A stretch of DNA of 9,988 nucleotides, taken from contig VAYD01000197.1 of assembly GCA_005883905.1 (NCBI GenBank), positions 1 through 9,988 of the forward strand, written 5' to 3'. Below, piece after piece: positions 1 through 7,177 of this stretch. The notes beneath the pieces were generated by a model. That model was given only the letters and a program-made list of their open reading frames with translations, did not search any database and was not told the DNA's origin. The number at the start of each line of letters is the position of its first letter. Within the stretch, counting starts at the first letter, position 1. Both the position numbers and the translations under genes were made by a program. This DNA is from Actinomycetota bacterium. GTDB taxonomy: Bacteria > Actinomycetota > Thermoleophilia > Solirubrobacterales > Solirubrobacteraceae.

Positions 1-60
1 GTGGGCTACGCCTTCATCCTGGTCTGCGACGACTACCCGCCATTCCGCCTGCGGCCCTGA
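1..60 (+). CDS. C-terminal end of a probable DUF4389 membrane protein (5' partial)
   Basis: Only the last 19 codons and a TGA stop (58-60) lie in the window; the gene begins to the left, so the GTG at position 1 is an internal valine codon. The visible peptide has a hydrophobic stretch (GYAFILV) followed by DDYPPFRLRP and the stop. An aromatic-rich ending close to (T)DRYPPFSL is what I recall for DUF4389 membrane proteins of actinobacteria, whose function is unknown. The stop overlaps the probable CTG start of the next gene, so the two are likely co-transcribed and translationally coupled. With so little sequence the family call is tentative; that this is the end of a coding region is more secure. 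Confidence 0.45.
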   Translation: MGYAFILVCDDYPPFRLRP

Positions 61-1289
61 CCACGGAGCGGGCTCACTCCCGGCGGCGCTTCAGCGGGCG
101 CGACCCCGGCGAGCGCCATCGAGCGTCGACGCCGCTGGAGCTCCTTTACGACCTGACGATCGTCGTCGCGTTCGGCACCGCCGCCGACGGGCTCGCTCAC
201 TACGTCGCAGAGGACCACATCGGCGTCGGCGTGGGCGGCTTCGCCTTCGCGGCGTTCGCCGTCAGCTGGGCGTGGCTCAACTACTCGTGGTTCGCGTCGG
301 CCTACGACACCGACGACTGGGTCTTCCGGCTGGCGACGATGGTGCAGATGGCGGGCGTGATCGTCCTGTCGCTCGGCCTGCCGCAGATGTTCGCCTCGAT
401 CGACCACGGCGACACGCTGGACAACCACGTGATGGTCGCCGGCTACGTCGTCATGCGCGTGCCGCTGGTGTTCCTGTGGTGGCAGGTGTCGCGCCAGGAC
501 CCCGAGCGCCGGCCGGCGGCCAGGACCTACATGGCGACGATCGCCGTCGCCCAGGTCGGATGGGTGACGCTCGCCGTGCTCGACCTGCCGATCGCGACCA
601 CGTTCGTCCTGTTCGGCGTGCTGATCGCGCTCGAGTTCGCCGGGCCGTTCGTCGCCGAGCGCAAGGCCGGGACGCCGTGGCATCCGCACCACATCGCCGA
701 GCGCTACGGGCTGCTCGTGATCATCACGTTGGGCGAGGTCATCATCGGCACCGTCGCGGCGCTCAACGCGGTCGTCCACGGCGAGAACGGCTGGACCGCC
801 GACGCGGTGGAGCTCACCATCGCGGGCATCGGACTGACGTTCGGCTGCTGGTGGATGTACTTCGCGGTGCCCTGGGCCGAGCCGCTCGCGCGTCATCGCG
901 AGCGCGCGTTTCGCTTCGGCTACGGGCACCTGCTGATCTTCGCGCCGCTCGCCGCGATGGGCGCCGGCCTGCGCGTCGCCGCCTTCGGCCTGGAGGACAA
1001 GGCGAGCATCGGTGCGACAGCGACGGTGCTGAGCGTCGCGATCCCGTTCGCCGTCTTCGCCGTGGTGTTCTACGCGCTGTACTCCACGCTGATGCGCACC
1101 GGCGATCCGTTCCACCTGTTCCTGCTGGCGGCCACGGCTGCGGTTCTCGTGCTGGCCGTCGTGCTCGCGGCCGCCGGCGTCGGCGTCACGGCGTGCCTGC
1201 TCGTCGTGATGCTCGCCCCGGTGGTGACGGTCGTCGGCTACGAGACGATCGGCCACCGCCACCTGGCCGGCGCGCTCGATCAGCTCTAG
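57..1289 (+). CDS. ltrA: LtrA-family (low temperature requirement protein A) membrane protein
   Basis: This is a polytopic inner-membrane protein of the LtrA family, named from a Listeria low-temperature growth mutant; its biochemical role is unknown. Family hallmarks are TPLELLYDLTIVVAF (residues 25-39, first membrane helix), AWLNYSWFASAYDTDDW (about 72-88) and HHIAERYGLLVIITLGE (about 211-227). About ten hydrophobic segments follow to the C-terminus. The frame has no ATG, GTG or TTG between the window edge and GTG 231. Starting at 231 would remove the first helix and the LELLYDL motif, so I place the start at CTG 57, which overlaps the previous TGA as CTGA and gives 410 residues beginning (M)TTERAHS, a normal family length. 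No clear Shine-Dalgarno precedes it, so coupling to the upstream gene would be needed. The TAG stop (1287-1289) shares a CTAG with the stop of the converging cydB. The family call is firm; the start is inferred. Confidence 0.9.
   Translation: MTTERAHSRRRFSGRDPGERHRASTPLELLYDLTIVVAFGTAADGLAHYVAEDHIGVGVGGFAFAAFAVSWAWLNYSWFASAYDTDDWVFRLATMVQMAGVIVLSLGLPQMFASIDHGDTLDNHVMVAGYVVMRVPLVFLWWQVSRQDPERRPAARTYMATIAVAQVGWVTLAVLDLPIATTFVLFGVLIALEFAGPFVAERKAGTPWHPHHIAERYGLLVIITLGEVIIGTVAALNAVVHGENGWTADAVELTIAGIGLTFGCWWMYFAVPWAEPLARHRERAFRFGYGHLLIFAPLAAMGAGLRVAAFGLEDKASIGATATVLSVAIPFAVFAVVFYALYSTLMRTGDPFHLFLLAATAAVLVLAVVLAAAGVGVTACLLVVMLAPVVTVVGYETIGHRHLAGALDQL
1250..1269 (-). terminator. Weak candidate terminator hairpin beyond cydB
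   Basis: CGGCCA (1250-1255) and TGGCCG (1264-1269) form a six-pair perfect stem with an eight-base loop, 16 bases beyond the cydB stop on the minus strand and inside the end of ltrA. No T-run follows. It is the closest hairpin I could find to the end of the operon, and it may be chance in such GC-rich coding sequence. Confidence 0.18.
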
Positions 1290-2314
1290 GTCGGCGGTTG
1301 AGACGCCGGCCCCGGCCCCTCTTCGATGAGGCTTCGCTGTGCGAGCGTGAAGAGCAGCAGGATCGAGGGGATCACGAGCAGCACCGCCGCGCCGAAGACG
1401 ATCAACACGCTCGTGAGCGTGTCGCTCGGCGCGGCTCCGGCGCTGATCTTGAGGTTTGTCGGCAGCAGGTAGGGGTGCTGTGCGACGCCCCATCCCCACA
1501 CGACGGCGACGACCGCGCCGACGGCGAGCGGGCGAACGCCGCGCTGCGCCCCGCGGCTCAGCAGGAACAGCACGCCGAGGCCGCACAGTGCGGAGAGGAT
1601 CACCAGCGGGAGCGCGTCGCTCGTGAGCCCGTCGTACACGTAATGCGCGTCGGCGTGCAACGCGATCAGGCCGGCGACGGCGAGCGCCCCGGCGACCAGC
1701 GCCGCGACGAACGCGCGGGCGACGAAGTACTGCTCGAGATCGGGGGCGCCGGCGCGGCGGGCGTCGCTGACCAGGAACACCGCGGAGAGATACGCCGACG
1801 TCGAGACGAAGAGCGCCCCGATCACCAGCGAGACGGGGTTGAACCAGCTCGTGAACGGATCGCCCTGCGCGTTGCCGACCGGCACGCGGCCCGATGCGAT
1901 CGCGCCGACGACCGTGCCCATGAAGAACGGCGTGAGCAGCGACGAGACGCCGAACAGGCGCTCAGCGACCGAGCGCCCCTTGAGCCGGTGCGCCGCCTTG
2001 TGGAACGCGAAGCCGGACCCGCGCAGCACGATGCCGAGGGCGGCGAGGCTGAGCGGGATGAACAGGGTGGAGAAGATCGACCCGAAGGCCTCGGAGAACC
2101 CGGTCCAGAGCACGACGAGCACGAAGATCAGCCAGACGTGGTTGGCCTCCCACACCGGGCCGATCGCCCAGTCGACCAGCTCGCGCGCGCGGCCGCCTCG
2201 TTCGCCGCCGGCGACGAGGCTCCAGAACCCCGCGCCGAAGTCCGCGCCCCCGAATACTGCGTACATCGTCGCGCCCACCCACAGGACCACGGCGACGGCG
2301 TCGGCCTCGCTCAT
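1286..2314 (-). CDS. cydB: Cytochrome bd quinol oxidase subunit II
   Basis: CydB is the heme-free partner of CydA in the cytochrome bd quinol:oxygen oxidoreductase of the cell membrane, which reduces oxygen to water with quinol electrons and has high oxygen affinity. The 342-residue protein is the usual size for the shorter bacterial CydB type. Family signatures are GADFGAGFW (residues 23-31), GPVWEANHVWLIF (52-64) and GWGVAQHPYLLP (274-285), with about eight or nine hydrophobic helices. The ATG (2314-2312) overlaps the cydA TGA as ATGA and is preceded by a strong Shine-Dalgarno, GGAGGT at 2326-2321. It is the last gene of the zwf-GH15-GMC-cydA-cydB operon. Its TAG stop lies in the CTAG shared with ltrA, leaving no room for cydX directly behind it, and no cydDC assembly genes follow. 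The reading frame stays open far upstream of the ATG, but that extension overlaps cydA and is a shadow. Confidence 0.96.
   Translation of the reverse strand: MSEADAVAVVLWVGATMYAVFGGADFGAGFWSLVAGGERGGRARELVDWAIGPVWEANHVWLIFVLVVLWTGFSEAFGSIFSTLFIPLSLAALGIVLRGSGFAFHKAAHRLKGRSVAERLFGVSSLLTPFFMGTVVGAIASGRVPVGNAQGDPFTSWFNPVSLVIGALFVSTSAYLSAVFLVSDARRAGAPDLEQYFVARAFVAALVAGALAVAGLIALHADAHYVYDGLTSDALPLVILSALCGLGVLFLLSRGAQRGVRPLAVGAVVAVVWGWGVAQHPYLLPTNLKISAGAAPSDTLTSVLIVFGAAVLLVIPSILLLFTLAQRSLIEEGPGPASQPPT
1290..1310 (+). terminator. Possible terminator hairpin of ltrA
   Basis: Immediately after the ltrA TAG, GTCGGCG (1290-1296) can pair with CGCCGGC (1304-1310) across a seven-base loop, giving a seven-pair stem with one G-U pair. 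No run of T follows, so it is at best the U-poor kind of terminator often proposed for GC-rich actinobacteria. The same bases encode the end of CydB on the other strand, and chance pairing is common at this GC content. Confidence 0.3.
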
Positions 2315-3687
2315 GGCGTGACCTCCGAGGGCACGCCGCCCGAGGGGCCGTACGGAACGTCGCTGTCGGTGTCGCCCTCCTCGCGCCAGCGCCGCGACAT
2401 GTTCCGCAGCACCACGACGAGCGCAATGCCGAGCAGCGCGTACAGCAGGAGGATGAGCGTTAGCGTGACCCAGATCCCGCTCGAGTCGGTGACGGCGTCC
2501 TTCGTGCGCATCACGTTGTAGACGACCCACGGCTGGCGGCCGACCTCGGTCACGATCCAGCCGCATTCCATCGCCACGATGGCGGCGACGCCCGAGATCG
2601 CGACCGCCCGCAGGAACCACGTCGTCCGCGGTATGTCGCGTCGCCGCAGCCACGCGAGGCCGAGCCAGAACCCGAGCGCGATCATCATCGTGCAGATCCC
2701 GACCATCGTGTCGAACGCCCAGTGCAGCATGGTGTTCGCAGGTGGGCGGTCGTCCGGCGGCACGCTGTCCAGGCCGGTCACCTGCGTGTCGGTGCTGAAC
2801 CCGACCAGGAACGAGTCGAACCCGGGGATGCCGATGCCGCCCTTGACGCCGTCGCTTGTGCAGCGGCCGTAGATGTACTCGGTGACGTCCGTCGATGTCT
2901 GCTGCACGCACTCCATGCCCGCGAACTTGATCGGCTGGTTGTGCGCGATCGCGCGTGCCGCGGTATCGCCCACGAAGAACTGGATCGGCGCCGCGATGCA
3001 CGCCACCGTGAGCGGGATCAGCAGCCCGAGCCGGTGGTAGCGGTCGCGCCGGCCGCGCAGCATCCCGACGGCGTAGATCGATGCGACGAGGAACCCCGTG
3101 ACCAGGTAGGCGGCGAGGATCATGTGCGGCACCTCGTAGGGCACCGCGTCGTTGAAGATCACCTTCAGCGGCTGGACGCTCGTGACGTTGCCGGTCGTCG
3201 GCGAGAAGCCCTGCGGCTGGTTCATCCACGAGTTGACCGCGACGACCGAGAACGCGCCGCCGATCCCGCAGATGACCAGCGGCACACCCGACCAGAAGTG
3301 CGCCCATGGGCTGAGGCGCTTCCAGCCGAAGATGTAGATCGCGACGAAGATCGCCTCGAGGAAGAAGAAGATCCCTTCGATCGCGAACAGGACGCCGAAC
3401 ACCTTGCCGAAGCGCCCGGTGAACTCCGGCCAGAGCAGCCCGAACTCGAACGACAGGACGGTGCCGGTCACGGCTCCGACCGCGAACGTCACGGCGACCG
3501 CCTTGGACCAGCGCTTGGCCAGCAGCAGCGCGTCGGCGTCGTCGCGCTTCAGCCCGCGGTAGTTGGCGATCAGCATCATCGCCGGGAAGGCCACGCCGAG
3601 CGATGCGAGCACGATGTGGAAGCCCAGCGTGAACGCCATCTGGCTGCGCGCTGCGCCCAGGTCGGCTGCCAGCGGGAGTGCTGTCAT
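2311..3687 (-). CDS. cydA: Cytochrome bd quinol oxidase subunit I
   Basis: CydA carries hemes b558, b595 and d and the quinol site of cytochrome bd. The 458-residue protein shows the expected residues. H24 (FTLGFH) and the glutamates E104 and E111 (IEGIFFFLE) match the b595/d site. H188 (EVPHMILAAY) and M328 (AFDTMVGI) match the b558 axial ligands. The signature GRQPW is at 383-387. E104 and E111 are seven residues apart, as in the Geobacillus bd oxidase (E101/E108), rather than eight as in E. coli (E99/E107). The region between about 248 and 320 is compact, so this is a short Q-loop enzyme, consistent with its length against roughly 520 for E. coli. The C-terminal tail (about 433-458) is hydrophilic and acidic. 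The ATG overlaps the stop of the GMC gene as ATGA, without an obvious Shine-Dalgarno, so translation probably depends on coupling. Its stop overlaps the cydB start. Confidence 0.97.
   Translation of the reverse strand: MTALPLAADLGAARSQMAFTLGFHIVLASLGVAFPAMMLIANYRGLKRDDADALLLAKRWSKAVAVTFAVGAVTGTVLSFEFGLLWPEFTGRFGKVFGVLFAIEGIFFFLEAIFVAIYIFGWKRLSPWAHFWSGVPLVICGIGGAFSVVAVNSWMNQPQGFSPTTGNVTSVQPLKVIFNDAVPYEVPHMILAAYLVTGFLVASIYAVGMLRGRRDRYHRLGLLIPLTVACIAAPIQFFVGDTAARAIAHNQPIKFAGMECVQQTSTDVTEYIYGRCTSDGVKGGIGIPGFDSFLVGFSTDTQVTGLDSVPPDDRPPANTMLHWAFDTMVGICTMMIALGFWLGLAWLRRRDIPRTTWFLRAVAISGVAAIVAMECGWIVTEVGRQPWVVYNVMRTKDAVTDSSGIWVTLTLILLLYALLGIALVVVLRNMSRRWREEGDTDSDVPYGPSGGVPSEVTP
2321..2326 (-). promoter_or_regulatory. 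Strong ribosome binding site of cydB
   Basis: On the minus strand this reads GGAGGT, six bases before the ATG at 2314. It lies inside the end of cydA. It is the best Shine-Dalgarno in the operon and fixes the cydB start. It also suggests cydB can be initiated by free ribosomes as well as by coupling, which would help keep the two subunits in balance. Confidence 0.7.
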
Positions 3688-5285
3688 CGAACGGCTGGCA
3701 CCGCCGGTGGAGCCGTGTCCGTGTTCGCCGCCTCTCCGAGCCGTTCGAGCAGATGGTCGCCGACCCGCAGCGCGTTGGCCATCGCGGTCAGCGCGGGGTT
3801 CACCGCGCCGATACTAGGGAAGAAGCTCGTGTCGACGACGTAGAGGTTGTCGAGCTCGTGCGCGCGGCAGTTCGTGTCGAGCACGGAGGTCGCCGGGTCG
3901 ATGCCGAACCGGCAGGTGCCCGCCTGATGCGCGACGCCCGCCACGGGGATGTCGGTCTTGAGGTACGCATGGCGCGGCACCAGGTGGTCGGGGTGCATCC
4001 CGATGTGCCCGAGCAGGCCCTTGAGCTTGTGGTAGAGCCGTTTGGCCGACTCGTGGTTGGTCTGCGCGTAGCTGATCCGGATGTTGCCGTCGCGGTCCAG
4101 CGTGACCCGGTTGTCGGGCCGCGGAAGATCCTCGGTCGACAGCCAGAAGTCCACGGCGTGGGTCGCCACCTCGGTCAGCGTGCGCGTCGGCGCCAGCTTC
4201 GTCTCCAGCGGCTTCTCGCCGCGGTACATCTCGGCCTGCGACTTGCCGACCATCTGGATGTTGCCCAGCGGGAAGCCGAAGTCGTCGCTGCCGAAGTAGA
4301 AGTCATTGAGCCCGAGCGTCTTCTGGAAGACCGTCGGATTGGGCTCCTTCGACAGCGCAAGCACCGCCTGGCTGTTGTGGAAGGTGTAGTTGCGGCCGAG
4401 CTGGTCGGAGCTGTTGGAGAGCCCGTTGGGGTGCTTGTCGGTCGCGGAGGCGAGCAGCAGCTTCGCCGAGTTGGCAGCGCCGCACGACACGACCACCACG
4501 TTCGCACTGAACCGCTCGCTGGCGCCGCCATGGTCGACGACCACCTCGGTGACGGCGGTGCCGGCCGGGTTGGTCACGAGTTCGACGACGCGCGCGTTGC
4601 GCAGCAGCTCGACGTTCGGGTACTCCAGCGCCGGGCGCACCGCGAGCACCTCGGCGTCGGACTTCGCATGCACGAGACAGGGGAATCCGTCGCATGTCCC
4701 GCAGCGCACGCACGCGCCGTAGGCCATGTCGGCCTCGTTGAGCATGACGCCGCAGGGCGCGTGGAAGGGGTGGTGGCCGGCTGCGGCGAGGTCGTCGGCG
4801 AGCTGCTGGATGCGCGGCTCGTGTGACACCGCGGGGTAGGGATAGGGCGCGCCGGACGGCGGCTCGGTCGGGTCCTCGCCGCGGGCGCCGTGCACCTGGT
4901 ACAGCTCCTCGGCCTGCGTGTAGTAGGGCTCGAAGTCCTCGTAGCCGATCGGCCACGCCGGCGAGATGCCGTCGTGGTGGCGCAGCTCGCCGAAGTCCTC
5001 GGCGCGCAGCCGGTACAGCGCCGCGCCGTAGAGCTTCGTCGCGCCGCCGACGAAGTAGTGCACCTGCGGCTGGAACGCCTTCGCCGTGTCGGCGTCGTAC
5101 CAGGTGTCCGGCGAGATGTAGCGGCCGTCGACGAACACGTCGGCAGTCGACCAGTTCTGCGGCTCCCGTGGCAGCCAGTCGCCGCGCTCGAGCAGCAGGA
5201 TCCGCTTGCCGGACGGTGCGAGGCGGTGGACGAGCGTGCCGCCGCCGGCGCCGCTGCCGATCACGATGACGTCGTATGAGCTCAT
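3684..5285 (-). CDS. FAD-dependent GMC-family sugar/alcohol dehydrogenase
   Basis: This 533-residue flavoprotein belongs to the glucose-methanol-choline (GMC) oxidoreductases, which oxidise a hydroxyl of a sugar or alcohol using FAD. The N-terminal dinucleotide fold has GSGAGGG (residues 10-16) and LLLERG (30-35). GGATKLYGAALYRL (80-93) is the second FAD-contact region. The C-terminal end has HQAGTCRFG (453-461) and GAVNPALT (493-500), giving H453 and N496 as the probable catalytic pair. Four cysteines, C192-x2-C195-x2-C198-x4-C203, sit where Burkholderia FAD-glucose dehydrogenase holds cysteines for a 3Fe-4S cluster, which suggests electron transfer to a carrier rather than straight to oxygen. 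No signal peptide or membrane anchor is visible. The ATG overlaps the GH15 stop as ATGA and follows GGAG at 5297-5294. The substrate cannot be read from sequence; alternatives are a glycoside 3-oxidase/pyranose oxidase-like enzyme or a choline-type dehydrogenase. The gene lies directly upstream of cydA. Confidence 0.88.
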   Translation of the reverse strand: MSSYDVIVIGSGAGGGTLVHRLAPSGKRILLLERGDWLPREPQNWSTADVFVDGRYISPDTWYDADTAKAFQPQVHYFVGGATKLYGAALYRLRAEDFGELRHHDGISPAWPIGYEDFEPYYTQAEELYQVHGARGEDPTEPPSGAPYPYPAVSHEPRIQQLADDLAAAGHHPFHAPCGVMLNEADMAYGACVRCGTCDGFPCLVHAKSDAEVLAVRPALEYPNVELLRNARVVELVTNPAGTAVTEVVVDHGGASERFSANVVVVSCGAANSAKLLLASATDKHPNGLSNSSDQLGRNYTFHNSQAVLALSKEPNPTVFQKTLGLNDFYFGSDDFGFPLGNIQMVGKSQAEMYRGEKPLETKLAPTRTLTEVATHAVDFWLSTEDLPRPDNRVTLDRDGNIRISYAQTNHESAKRLYHKLKGLLGHIGMHPDHLVPRHAYLKTDIPVAGVAHQAGTCRFGIDPATSVLDTNCRAHELDNLYVVDTSFFPSIGAVNPALTAMANALRVGDHLLERLGEAANTDTAPPAVPAVR

Positions 5286-7177
5286 GTCGTGTACTCCGGT
5301 AGGCGCTCGGCGAGGATGATCCGCGCCGCAGCTTCGATGAGTGCGAGGTGCGAGAACGCCTGCGGGAAGTTCCCGAGGTGGCGCCCGGTGCTGGTGTCGA
5401 ACTCCTCCGCGTACAGCCCGAGCGGCGATGCGACGCTGAGCAGGCGCTCCATCAGGTCGCGCGCGCTCTGCAGCTCGCCGACGATCGCGAGCGCCGAGAC
5501 CAGCCAGAACGAGCAGATCAGGAAGCTCCCTTCCTTGCCCGACAGGCCGTCGTCCGTTTCGTCCGTGCGATAGCGCAGGACGAAGCCGTCCTCGGTCAGG
5601 TCGCGCGCGATCGCCTGAACCGACGAGCGCATGCGCTCGTCGTCTCCCGGCAGGAAGCCGAAGATCGGCGCGAGCAGGGTCGACGCGTCGAGCGAGTCGG
5701 TCTCGTAGTGCTGGCGCAGCACGCCGTCGCGGACGCCGTGCTCGAGGATGTCCGCCTTGATCTCGTCGGCTGTGACGCCCCACTCCGTCCCGAGCGCCGC
5801 GTCGCCGCGGATCCCGGCGAGCTTCGCCGCGCGATCGAGCGCGACCCAGCACATGAGCTTGGAGGAGACGTACTGCTGCGGCGCTCCGCGCGCCTCCCAG
5901 ATGCCCTGGTCGGGCTCGCGCCACACCGCGGTCGCGCACTTCGCCTGCGCCTGCACGATCGGCCACAGCCGCCGCGGCAGGCGCTGGCTGCGGCGTGTGT
6001 GCAGCAGGATCGAGTCGAGCGCAGCGCCGAAGACGTCGTTCTGGCGCTGGTCGAACGCGCCATTGCCGAGCCGCACGGGGTGTGCCCCCGCGTAGCCGGA
6101 GAGCTCGTCGCGCGTCGACTCCGTGAGGTCGCGCCGCCCGTCGATGCCGTACATGATCTGCAGCGCGCCGTCGGCGTTCGGCTCGAGGTCGGCGATGAAC
6201 TGCATGAACTCGTCGGCCTCCCAGTCGAGGTTGAGCCAGTGCAGCGCCTGCAGCGTGAACGTGGCGTCGCGGATCCACGTGTAGCGGTAGTCCCAGTTGC
6301 GCTCGCCGCCCGGCGTTTCGGGAAGCGACGTCGTCAGCGCCGCCACGGTGGCGCCGGTCGGCATGAACGTCAGCCCCTTGATCGCGAGCGCCGAGCGCTC
6401 GATCGGGCCGCGCCAGCGGTGGTCGACCTCGCGCGCGCCTTCGAGCCATCTGCGCCAGAAGCGCGTCGTGGCGGCGAGTCGGCCGTTTGCGTCGTCGAGG
6501 TCCTGCGGGGCATGGAGCTCCTCTGCCCACGACAGCGCGCAGAAGACCTGCTCGCCCTGCTGCAGCGTGTGCCGCGCGCGGACACGCTCGCCCTCGATGC
6601 CGAGCGCCATGTCGGTCACGAGTCGGATCGTCAGGTCGCCGCCGGTCGCGTCGGCGGCGTGGCGCTCGCCGTCGGCGAGCGACCAGTCGGCGGGCACGCG
6701 CCCGTAGTCGAAGACCGGTTCGCAGACGAGGTCGACGTCGACGTGGCCCTCGAGGCACAGCACGGTGCGCACGAGCATGTGGTCGCCGTCCTCGTCCGCC
6801 GGCGGGCGGGTGTGCGGCGTGATGGCGTCCTCCTCGCGCCGCGGGCCCATCGTCAGCGCGTCACGGACGAGCATCCAGCCCGTCGCCGTGTTCCAGGTCG
6901 TCAGCAGGGTGTTCGTGCCGGGCTCGTAGATCCGGGCCGCGGGCACGTTGAGGGCGAATGGGCCGAGGCGGAAGGCGCCGGCCTGCCGGTCCAACAGCGC
7001 TCCGAACACGCTCGGCGCGTCGAAGCGCGGGATGCAGAGCCAGTCGATGGAGCCGTCGGGTGCGACGAGGGCGCCGGTGTGGCAGTTGGACAGGAACGCG
7101 TAGTCGGCGATCGGCGGGAACGGCGACGGCGCGGCCGCGCTCTGGGGAGCGCCGCCCGTCGAGGCGGTGGCGGTCAT
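5282..7177 (-). CDS. Glycoside hydrolase family 15 enzyme (trehalase or glucoamylase type)
   Basis: GH15 enzymes are inverting (alpha/alpha)6-barrel hydrolases that release glucose from non-reducing ends. Bacterial members include glucoamylases, glucodextranases and the mycobacterial trehalases. The 631-residue protein begins with the typical N-terminal beta-domain (PIADYAFLSNCHTGALVAPDG about 22-42, IDWLCIPRFDAPSVFGALL about 44-62). The barrel carries NWDYRYTWIRDA (294-305). PDQGIWE (422-428) supplies the likely general acid E428, and GLYAEEFD (587-594) supplies the likely base E591 or E592. The motifs and length resemble the mycobacterial GH15 trehalase, so trehalase is a fair guess, but substrate specificity is not decided by what I can see. 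No signal peptide is evident, so the enzyme is probably cytoplasmic, which fits an internal trehalose or glycogen-derived substrate. The ATG overlaps the zwf stop as ATGA, and the TGA overlaps the GMC start in the same way. Confidence 0.92.
   Translation of the reverse strand: MTATASTGGAPQSAAAPSPFPPIADYAFLSNCHTGALVAPDGSIDWLCIPRFDAPSVFGALLDRQAGAFRLGPFALNVPAARIYEPGTNTLLTTWNTATGWMLVRDALTMGPRREEDAITPHTRPPADEDGDHMLVRTVLCLEGHVDVDLVCEPVFDYGRVPADWSLADGERHAADATGGDLTIRLVTDMALGIEGERVRARHTLQQGEQVFCALSWAEELHAPQDLDDANGRLAATTRFWRRWLEGAREVDHRWRGPIERSALAIKGLTFMPTGATVAALTTSLPETPGGERNWDYRYTWIRDATFTLQALHWLNLDWEADEFMQFIADLEPNADGALQIMYGIDGRRDLTESTRDELSGYAGAHPVRLGNGAFDQRQNDVFGAALDSILLHTRRSQRLPRRLWPIVQAQAKCATAVWREPDQGIWEARGAPQQYVSSKLMCWVALDRAAKLAGIRGDAALGTEWGVTADEIKADILEHGVRDGVLRQHYETDSLDASTLLAPIFGFLPGDDERMRSSVQAIARDLTEDGFVLRYRTDETDDGLSGKEGSFLICSFWLVSALAIVGELQSARDLMERLLSVASPLGLYAEEFDTSTGRHLGNFPQAFSHLALIEAAARIILAERLPEYTT
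5294..5297 (-). promoter_or_regulatory. Ribosome binding site of the GMC gene
   Basis: On the minus strand this reads GGAG, eight bases before the ATG at 5285 and inside the last codons of the GH15 gene. It supports the ATG at 5285-5283 over the open frame that continues upstream. Confidence 0.55.

Noticed and set aside
231..1289. ltrA starting at GTG 231.
   Set aside because: It would delete the first membrane helix and the conserved TPLELLYDL motif, which are encoded in frame just upstream.
33..1586. Long minus-strand frame across ltrA and the end of cydB.
   Set aside because: The translation is R/H/D/E-rich without any domain and lies antisense to ltrA, whose family motifs are clear.
272..2521. 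749-codon plus-strand frame overlapping ltrA, cydB and cydA.
   Set aside because: Out-of-frame shadow of ltrA and antisense shadow of cydAB; charged low-complexity product with no family resemblance.
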